From Verrucomicrobia bacterium UBA4286 (lineage in GTDB: Bacteria; Verrucomicrobiota; Kiritimatiellia; RFP12; UBA1067): a DNA stretch of 17,057 nucleotides. A program made the translations under genes and the position numbers. This document shows, in pieces, positions 12,355 to 17,057 of this stretch; position 1 is the first letter of the stretch, and every line of letters begins with the position of its first letter. The notes under the pieces are model-generated. The model had not been told where the DNA came from and ran no database searches. It saw only the letters and a program-made list of their open reading frames with translations. Where the stretch lies: NCBI GenBank assembly GCA_002395905.1, contig DGVK01000142.1:1-17057 (forward strand), written 5' to 3'.

Positions 12355-14988
12355 CTATTTGATGATTATTACAAGGCCGCGCTTTACCCAGTTCTTGAGC
12401 ACAAACACGATCTGCGGTGCGCATGAAACACCCTGCGAACGCTCGCGGGAGATTATGCCGAAGTTCCACTGGCCGCTGCTGTAGGCTGCGGTGTGGAGCG
12501 TGACGTGCGTGTCGCCCGCCGCGCGCGCCGTGCGGATTGCGTCGGCCACGTCGAACTCCACAGGCACGTTCGCCGTGATGTCACCGGATTCGGCGACGAT
12601 GTGGGATCCGAGTTCCGTTTCCAGCGGGCGCTTTCCGTCGGGATGGTTGCCGTATGCCTGCGGCGTCGCCCAGCCGTTGCCGAACACATCATTCCAGGCC
12701 GGGGCGCTCGCGTCCGACCACTCGAAGTCTGGATATTTGAGGAGGTCGAAATGCGCGTTATCACTGACGTTAGCGGCGTTGCCCGTGGGATACAGCTTCA
12801 GCGTCGCCGACGTAAAGTTCTCCGGCATCTCCGCGAGGCTGAAGCGGTAAAGCGCTTCGCGGACGCCACCGCTGTTTTCAAGGCCATCGTATTTGTGGAC
12901 GAGTGTGGCCGCGGTGCCAAACGATGTGTTGGCTCTGCCGCCGTTCTGCACGTATGTATCGGCGCAGGCGAAGACCGTCTTTTTCGCATCAAACGCAACG
13001 GTAGCTTCGACAGCGGCGGAGGAGCCGTCGGCGGCGTCGTAGCCGGTGATGCGGTAGGTGTGCGATATCCCCGGCTCGGCGGTTCCGTCGAGGCAGGTCG
13101 CCTCCGAAAGACCCGATGCGACCGTCTTCCAGGAGCCGTCGCTCTTCTGGCGTTCGACCGTATATTCGCCCTGGCCCGAAGGAAGCGCCGTCCACGCGAG
13201 ACGAAGGGCGGGCGTCGCGCCGCTCATGTCGAGAGAACACGTAACCTTGTTCGCAAACTTCGTATCTGGGTCGGGAAAGATGAGAACGGGCGGATAGGCA
13301 CTCGCGCTCTTGTAGAACTGCGGCCAGAATCTGCCAGGATTGTTGTAGCCGTAGTTGCTAAACAACCCGATGGAGAGCATTCGCCCAGCGGCGGCGGCGG
13401 CACGTGCAGAAGCCGTTACGTCCACTTCAAAGTACGTCCCTGCTCTCTTTAACTGTGTGGTGTAGATGTCGGCGACAAGCCCGTTCGGCGGATTCGCCTC
13501 CGAAACGGAGGCGGGCTGCGGGAACCAAGGGGTTGCGGTGTTCCAAGTGAGATTCGTCGCGCTCCAATAGTCAGTAGTCCATGCGGAGACGCGCAAGGTG
13601 CCGGCTCCAGCAGCGACATTGCCATACGACGCCACGCGGAGACGCACAAACTCGGCATCCTCCAGTCCCGAAGGGTCAAAGAGCATCGTGGCATAGACAA
13701 CCTTGCTTTGGTTGTTGCAGCCAATCAGGAAGTGGTCGGCATAAGTGCTGTTGGAGAAGAACGCCGTGTCCTTTTCGGTGTCATCATACCCAGAAAGGTG
13801 CGTCTCCTGCACTGAGGTACGGGTGGCATACGTAATTTCATCAAACGGCTTCTGAAGAATGTAAGGATGGAACGCAATGGCATCGGCATAATCCTTCGAG
13901 TAGCAGATGAAAAAGCGCGGGCTTGAGTTCTGAACCGTGATGTGCAGCGACATCGTCGTCTTTCCGGCGGCAAGAGCTTGGTTCACAAGCGGCGCAAGTT
14001 CAATGTCATAGAACGCATCCGCCCCAGGCGTCGGCACTCGCATTGCGTTTGACGGCGTCGTTTCGGCCCATGCCGCCCCCGGTGTCACTCCTGGCGGCGG
14101 ATTGTTCCAAGTGACCGCGCCTTCAGACCAATCGTCGCTTACAATCTGGAGCTGGATGGTGTTGCCGGTCGCCGTCTGGTCATTGGTTCTGACGCGAAGT
14201 TTTGCCGAAGCTACGGATTGCGCGTTGATTGTGGAAAGGTCAAACTTCATCAACCCCTCTCGCCTACCTCTCTCTACAACAATGGCTCCGCTGCGCTCTC
14301 CGCCGTTCGCCACGGTTCCGAAATTGGAGTTGGGATTGGCACGCTCAATGAAAGCGTCCTCGATCAATTTCAAAGCAGTTTCCTCGCCCTGAAACTCAAG
14401 CACTGGATGCAGCGAAGCATCCGCGTTATTGGAAGACAGGAATATAAGCGGTGTCGAGTCGCCGCTATTGTTATCCTGATAGGTATAGATGTGCAGCGCA
14501 AGGCGACCGCGAGACGCGGCAGTCCTGACGCCCTCCGTGACATCGACCTCAAGCCAACTGCCCTGTGATCCAGCGGGAATCTCGGCATACCCTGCGAGCG
14601 TCACGTCATTCGTCGCAAGAATCGGCGATGGCGCGACGCGGAACTCGTCGGGAAGCAAATTCCACGTAAGTGTCGCCTCGTTCCATGTGTCGTTTCGCAT
14701 GACGCGGAAATAGACAGGCCACTTCACGCCATCCGTCGTGCCGCACTGCGAAATGTATAACTTGATCTTGGCGGCGGTGACATTCGCGAGGCCAGATACG
14801 TCGAACATCATACAGCCCTCACGACTGTTGCCGACGATGATACCAGCATTGTCGCCATAAGCCGTGTCGCGAGTAGCGTAGTTCACGAAAGTGTCCTGGA
14901 TCGGCGCACGCGACTGCCACGTTTCGCCATCAGCCAACGCCACAGCGGCAGCCATAGCCGCCACACCGATTACGAGTAGTCTTTTCAC
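12355..14988 (-). CDS. Secreted surface protein with four DNRLRE (CBM96-like) domains and a fibronectin-III-like domain
   Basis: This is an 877-residue exported protein with start GTG 14988 behind AAGGAGG. A reading from 15045 would place the start upstream of the -10 of the operon promoter. The signal peptide is VKRLLVIGVAAMAAAVALA. Four DNRLRE-type beta-sandwich domains run at about 28-200, 207-382, 392-575 and 671-863. Each begins with a DTFV/DAFI/ETHL/DTYV strand, contains a FD-S/L strand after a G-rich loop, most have an LTWN/VTWN motif, and each ends in a hydrophobic strand such as YPPVLIFP or APQIVFV. Residues 585-667 form a fibronectin-III-like module (YTVERQKSDGSWKTVASGL, HTYRITGYDA). 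After domain 4 there is an appended 14-residue tail, LKNWVKRGLVIIIK. DNRLRE domains are known in secreted carbohydrate-binding and biofilm proteins, so glycan binding is likely. First gene of the second operon. Confidence 0.85.
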   Translation of the reverse strand: MKRLLVIGVAAMAAAVALADGETWQSRAPIQDTFVNYATRDTAYGDNAGIIVGNSREGCMMFDVSGLANVTAAKIKLYISQCGTTDGVKWPVYFRVMRNDTWNEATLTWNLLPDEFRVAPSPILATNDVTLAGYAEIPAGSQGSWLEVDVTEGVRTAASRGRLALHIYTYQDNNSGDSTPLIFLSSNNADASLHPVLEFQGEETALKLIEDAFIERANPNSNFGTVANGGERSGAIVVERGRREGLMKFDLSTINAQSVASAKLRVRTNDQTATGNTIQLQIVSDDWSEGAVTWNNPPPGVTPGAAWAETTPSNAMRVPTPGADAFYDIELAPLVNQALAAGKTTMSLHITVQNSSPRFFICYSKDYADAIAFHPYILQKPFDEITYATRTSVQETHLSGYDDTEKDTAFFSNSTYADHFLIGCNNQSKVVYATMLFDPSGLEDAEFVRLRVASYGNVAAGAGTLRVSAWTTDYWSATNLTWNTATPWFPQPASVSEANPPNGLVADIYTTQLKRAGTYFEVDVTASARAAAAAGRMLSIGLFSNYGYNNPGRFWPQFYKSASAYPPVLIFPDPDTKFANKVTCSLDMSGATPALRLAWTALPSGQGEYTVERQKSDGSWKTVASGLSEATCLDGTAEPGISHTYRITGYDAADGSSAAVEATVAFDAKKTVFACADTYVQNGGRANTSFGTAATLVHKYDGLENSGGVREALYRFSLAEMPENFTSATLKLYPTGNAANVSDNAHFDLLKYPDFEWSDASAPAWNDVFGNGWATPQAYGNHPDGKRPLETELGSHIVAESGDITANVPVEFDVADAIRTARAAGDTHVTLHTAAYSSGQWNFGIISRERSQGVSCAPQIVFVLKNWVKRGLVIIIK

Positions 14989-15021
14989 GGGTTCCCTCCT
15001 TGGGTTAAGATGTTGCCATAT

Positions 15022-15050
15022 ATTATACAATACTCCTCTGCCCATGACTA
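15022..15050 (-). promoter_or_regulatory. Promoter of the DNRLRE-GH43 operon
   Basis: On the minus strand a perfect -10 TATAAT (15027-15022) has TAGTCA (15050-15045, 4 of 6 matches) 17 bp upstream. The predicted start is near 15015, about 27 nt before GTG 14988, leaving room for the AAGGAGG site. The 143-bp divergent gap to the XylR-type gene is the likely site of operators. Apart from promoter elements and Shine-Dalgarno sites I cannot pick out a convincing symmetric operator. Confidence 0.65.
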
Positions 15051-15102
15051 TCGCAGTTTCCGTATAATTATTTTCCTATTTGCGCACGAACGCCCTTCCC
15101 CC

Positions 15103-15134
15103 AAGGAGCGCGTTTATGGTATAATACCGGCATG
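15103..15134 (+). promoter_or_regulatory. Extended -10 and unusual leader of the XylR-type gene
   Basis: TGG at 15117-15119 is followed by TATAAT at 15120-15125, only 6 bp before ATG 15132. If this is the promoter, transcription starts at or beside the A of the ATG and the mRNA is leaderless. In conflict with that, a good Shine-Dalgarno AAGGAG (15103-15108) lies upstream. It is spaced 7 nt from ATG 15116, which opens a two-codon frame, ATG GTA TAA, ending 7 nt before ATG 15132. A second plus-strand TATAAT at 15063-15068 could supply a longer transcript, but it has neither a TGn nor a good -35. Confidence 0.6.
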
Positions 15135-16331
15135 GAGCATGTGGAGAACCGACACCCGAAGATAGCGATATTCGCATCGATCAACCTGAAGGGCGGGCGC
15201 ACCAGCGTTCGCGGAATACTGGACTACGCGCACAGGCACGGGCCGTGGCGGTGCATGCTGCTGGAGGGCCGCGACAGCGAGCAGGCGATCCAGCCCGGGC
15301 TTCTGGGCTTCGACGGGATAATAGCGCACAATCTTTCTCGCGACGAGGCGAAAGCCGTCGCGGCCGCGAACGTGCCGGTCGTCCTCATAGAGCCGTGGCC
15401 GCAGCAGCTGGCGCGCGGAAATCCGCTGGCTGACGCGCCATACGTGAAGATGAACTCATACGACGTCGGCGCGCTGGCGGCCGAATACTACCTCGACCGC
15501 GGATACAAGTCGTTTGTGTATGTGGGCGAAACGCTCGGCCTGTATTGGTCTGCGGACAGGCGTGCGGGATTCGTCGATACGCTCGCCAAACGCGGCTTCG
15601 GCTGTATTGTCTACGACACCTTTTCCGCAAGGGAGCGTCGCAGCTGGGCGGCGGAGCGACCTAGGATGATGCGTTTCCTCAAAGGTCTTGAAAAGCCTAC
15701 CGCCATATTCGCGGCGATGGACAATCGGGCGCGTCTGGTGCTCGACGCCTGCGCAGAGGCCGGGATATCCGTCCCCGAAGAAATCGCAGTCCTCGGCGTG
15801 GACAACGACCCGATCATCTGCGAGTCTTCGGTGCCGACGCTTTCCAGCATCCGCACAGGAGGCTTCAGGCGGGGGCAGATGGCCGCCTCGATGCTTGACG
15901 ATCTTATGTGTTCGCGCCCCATAAGGCAGAGGACTCTCTCCATTGGGCCGCTCTCGGTTGTAACACGCGAATCGACAGGCTATGACGCGATGCGCGATCC
16001 CGTGCTGGCCCGTGCGCTTAAATTCATCCACGCCAACGCGGCGGAGCACCGCATAGGCGTCGCCGACGCGGTCGCGGCCGCAGGATGCTCGCGCCGATAT
16101 GCGGAGGTGCACTTCCGCAGGCACCTCGGCATTTCGATACATGACGCCATAATACAGACGCGTCTTGAGCGCGTGAAAGCCCTGCTTGAACAGAGCAACC
16201 TTTCCATAGGGGAAATCTCCGAACGGTGCTCGTTCGCCCGCGAAAGCCACCTTGCCGTTCTGTTCAGGAAGGCGACCGGGATTTCGATGAGGGAATACAG
16301 GCGTCTCCGGCGGGAAGAGTCCGACGACTGA
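15132..16331 (+). CDS. XylR-type regulator (periplasmic-binding-protein-like sensor fused to AraC HTH)
   Basis: This 399-residue regulator is the only plus-strand gene. Residues about 10-285 are a LacI/periplasmic-binding-protein-like sugar sensor (IAIFASINLKGGRTSVRGILDYA, FDGIIAHN, YFLD-type helix YYLDRGYKSFVYVG, AAMDNRARLVLDACAEAGISVPEEIAVLGVDND, TLSSIRTGG). Residues about 290-395 are an AraC-type double helix-turn-helix (VADAVAAAGCSRRYAEVHFRRHLG, SIGEISERCSFARESHLAVLFRKATG), ending in REYRRL. This is the E. coli XylR architecture, which activates xylose genes on binding the sugar. It is divergent from the DNRLRE/GH43 operon across 143 bp, so it most likely activates that operon and perhaps itself in response to a sugar released from the target glycan. 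The ligand cannot be read from the sequence. ATG 15132 starts at the right place for the sensor domain. Confidence 0.92.
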   Translation: MEHVENRHPKIAIFASINLKGGRTSVRGILDYAHRHGPWRCMLLEGRDSEQAIQPGLLGFDGIIAHNLSRDEAKAVAAANVPVVLIEPWPQQLARGNPLADAPYVKMNSYDVGALAAEYYLDRGYKSFVYVGETLGLYWSADRRAGFVDTLAKRGFGCIVYDTFSARERRSWAAERPRMMRFLKGLEKPTAIFAAMDNRARLVLDACAEAGISVPEEIAVLGVDNDPIICESSVPTLSSIRTGGFRRGQMAASMLDDLMCSRPIRQRTLSIGPLSVVTRESTGYDAMRDPVLARALKFIHANAAEHRIGVADAVAAAGCSRRYAEVHFRRHLGISIHDAIIQTRLERVKALLEQSNLSIGEISERCSFARESHLAVLFRKATGISMREYRRLRREESDD

Positions 16332-16353
16332 CGCAATAGTTTCAGCTTGCGTT
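16332..16353. terminator. Weak hairpin in the convergent gap
   Basis: ACGCAA (16332-16337) pairs with TTGCGT (16348-16353) around a 10-nt loop, right after the XylR-type stop codon and 22 bp beyond the convergent LysM gene's stop. The stem is short and the T-run after it is only two bases, so this is a tentative bidirectional terminator at best. Confidence 0.25.
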
Positions 16354-16375
16354 TGGTTGAGAAAGGTCGCCGCGT

Positions 16376-17057
16376 CTACAGCTCGGCTATGATAACGGAC
16401 GCCCCGCGCGCAAGAAGCATCTCAAGCTCGGCACGGTCGCCGGGCTTGAGGGGAATGCCCTTCTCCTGCCATATCTGGCGCGTTCTTTCGGGCACTTCGT
16501 ATGCGCCGACATTCCCCTTCACATCACCCGTAAGGTAATAGCGCTTGAAGAACTTTCCGTTGAGCGAGAGATCGGCCGTCCTGGTGCGGCGGTGGACCAC
16601 GAGGCTGAAGCGCGGGTGGTCAAGAACGCGCAGTTTCTTTCCCGCAATCAGCCTGTCGACATCGCCGCCGTTCAGCTTCTTGAGAGAGGCCAGCGTAGAA
16701 CCGTGCTCGTGGGCGATTCGCGAGGCGTTGTCACCGCGCCGTATCTCGACCTCGACGACCCATGGCGACCTGTCCGAACCGAACATAGAGCGCATGTTCA
16801 ACGCTCCAAGCCGCCTCGCAAGGGCGTCGTCCAGATCGGCGGCAGGGTCGCCGGGAAGCGCACGAAGCTGCTCGATCGTGGAAATAGCCATTGCGACATC
16901 TTTGCGGCGCTCGGCCTCGTCCAGCCTCATGAGAAGATTGCGCACTTTTGCCGGACGCTTCGCGTCGCCGGACGGAAGTATCTTCTCTGGAGGCGGAACT
17001 TCGGGCGCGACGGCGGCGGGCCGCGCCTCAGCCGACGATGAAACATCCGGCTGCGGG
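16376..17057 (-). CDS. LysM protein with a truncated L,D-transpeptidase-like C-terminus (partial)
   Basis: The reading frame is open to the right edge, so the N-terminus is missing; 226 residues are visible. The first ~35 are a Pro/Ala-rich linker, followed by a helical stretch (LLMRLDEAERRKDVAMAI). A LysM domain for peptidoglycan binding lies at about 101-145 (IRRGDNASRIAHEHGSTLASL, IAGKKLRVL). After it, RFSLVVHRRTRTADLSLNG and KFFKRYYLTGD match the first strands of YkuD L,D-transpeptidase domains in LysM-YkuD proteins, and the very end (RAELEMLLARGASVIIAEL) matches the last helix and strand of that domain. The catalytic middle, with the conserved His and the HGCIRM cysteine motif, is absent. 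The domain is only about 78 residues long where the full one is about 120-130. It is therefore probably a cell-wall-binding pseudoenzyme. Unrelated to the operons on its left, which it faces convergently. Confidence 0.75.
   Translation of the reverse strand, partial: PQPDVSSSAEARPAAVAPEVPPPEKILPSGDAKRPAKVRNLLMRLDEAERRKDVAMAISTIEQLRALPGDPAADLDDALARRLGALNMRSMFGSDRSPWVVEVEIRRGDNASRIAHEHGSTLASLKKLNGGDVDRLIAGKKLRVLDHPRFSLVVHRRTRTADLSLNGKFFKRYYLTGDVKGNVGAYEVPERTRQIWQEKGIPLKPGDRAELEMLLARGASVIIAEL

Noticed and set aside
14996..15108. A perfect 9-bp inverted repeat, CTCCTTGGG at 14996-15004 and CCCAAGGAG at 15100-15108, framing the divergent promoter region.
   Set aside because: Each arm contains a Shine-Dalgarno AAGGAG on its own coding strand, which explains the symmetry without an operator.
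16332..16353. Strong intrinsic terminator between the convergent genes.
   Set aside because: The stem is only 6 bp with a 10-nt loop and almost no T-run; kept only as a low-confidence feature.

Overview
The window looks like a chromosomal segment of a GC-rich anaerobic bacterium of the PVC superphylum, most likely a gut or sediment Kiritimatiellota- or Lentisphaera-type organism. This is inferred from the gene mix and not from a marker gene: an hnd-type electron-bifurcating hydrogenase operon, an autotransporter-repeat surface protein, a multi-DNRLRE secreted protein, a XylR-type regulator, and secreted glycan enzymes with golvesin- and heparinase-like accessory domains. Everything except one regulator is on the minus strand.

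Layout. (1) 1-1289: hndA-hndB-hndC, the small subunits of an NAD(P)-linked [FeFe] hydrogenase, running off the left edge, with a clear promoter at 1324-1355. (2) 1290-1565: a non-coding gap holding that promoter, a 22-bp minisatellite (1380-1524) and a small GC hairpin. (3) 1566-8630: a tight four-gene operon in the order surface beta-strand-repeat protein, five-Asp-box sialidase, FAD oxidoreductase, N-acetylneuraminate-lyase-family aldolase. All four carry export signals, and the last three genes are 29 bp apart or overlapping. (4) 8763-14988: a second operon in the order four-domain DNRLRE surface protein, six-hairpin (alpha/alpha) glycan enzyme, GH43 glycosidase, AraC regulator, with an extra promoter before the GH43 gene. 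(5) 15132-16331: a divergent XylR-type regulator on the plus strand. (6) 16376 to the right edge: the end of a LysM protein whose L,D-transpeptidase domain has lost its catalytic core.

How it works together (inference): the XylR-type sensor and the AraC regulator probably control two adjacent operons for capturing and degrading a sialylated, arabinose- or other pentose-decorated host or plant glycan. Each operon starts with a large secreted protein, and both of these end in nearly the same short tail, GLMIVIR or GLVIIIK, immediately before the stop codon. The hydrogenase would dispose of reducing equivalents from the resulting fermentation.

The best candidates for something undescribed are the shared C-terminal tail, the fully exported sialidase/FAD-oxidoreductase/lyase module, and the unusual leader of the XylR-type gene.
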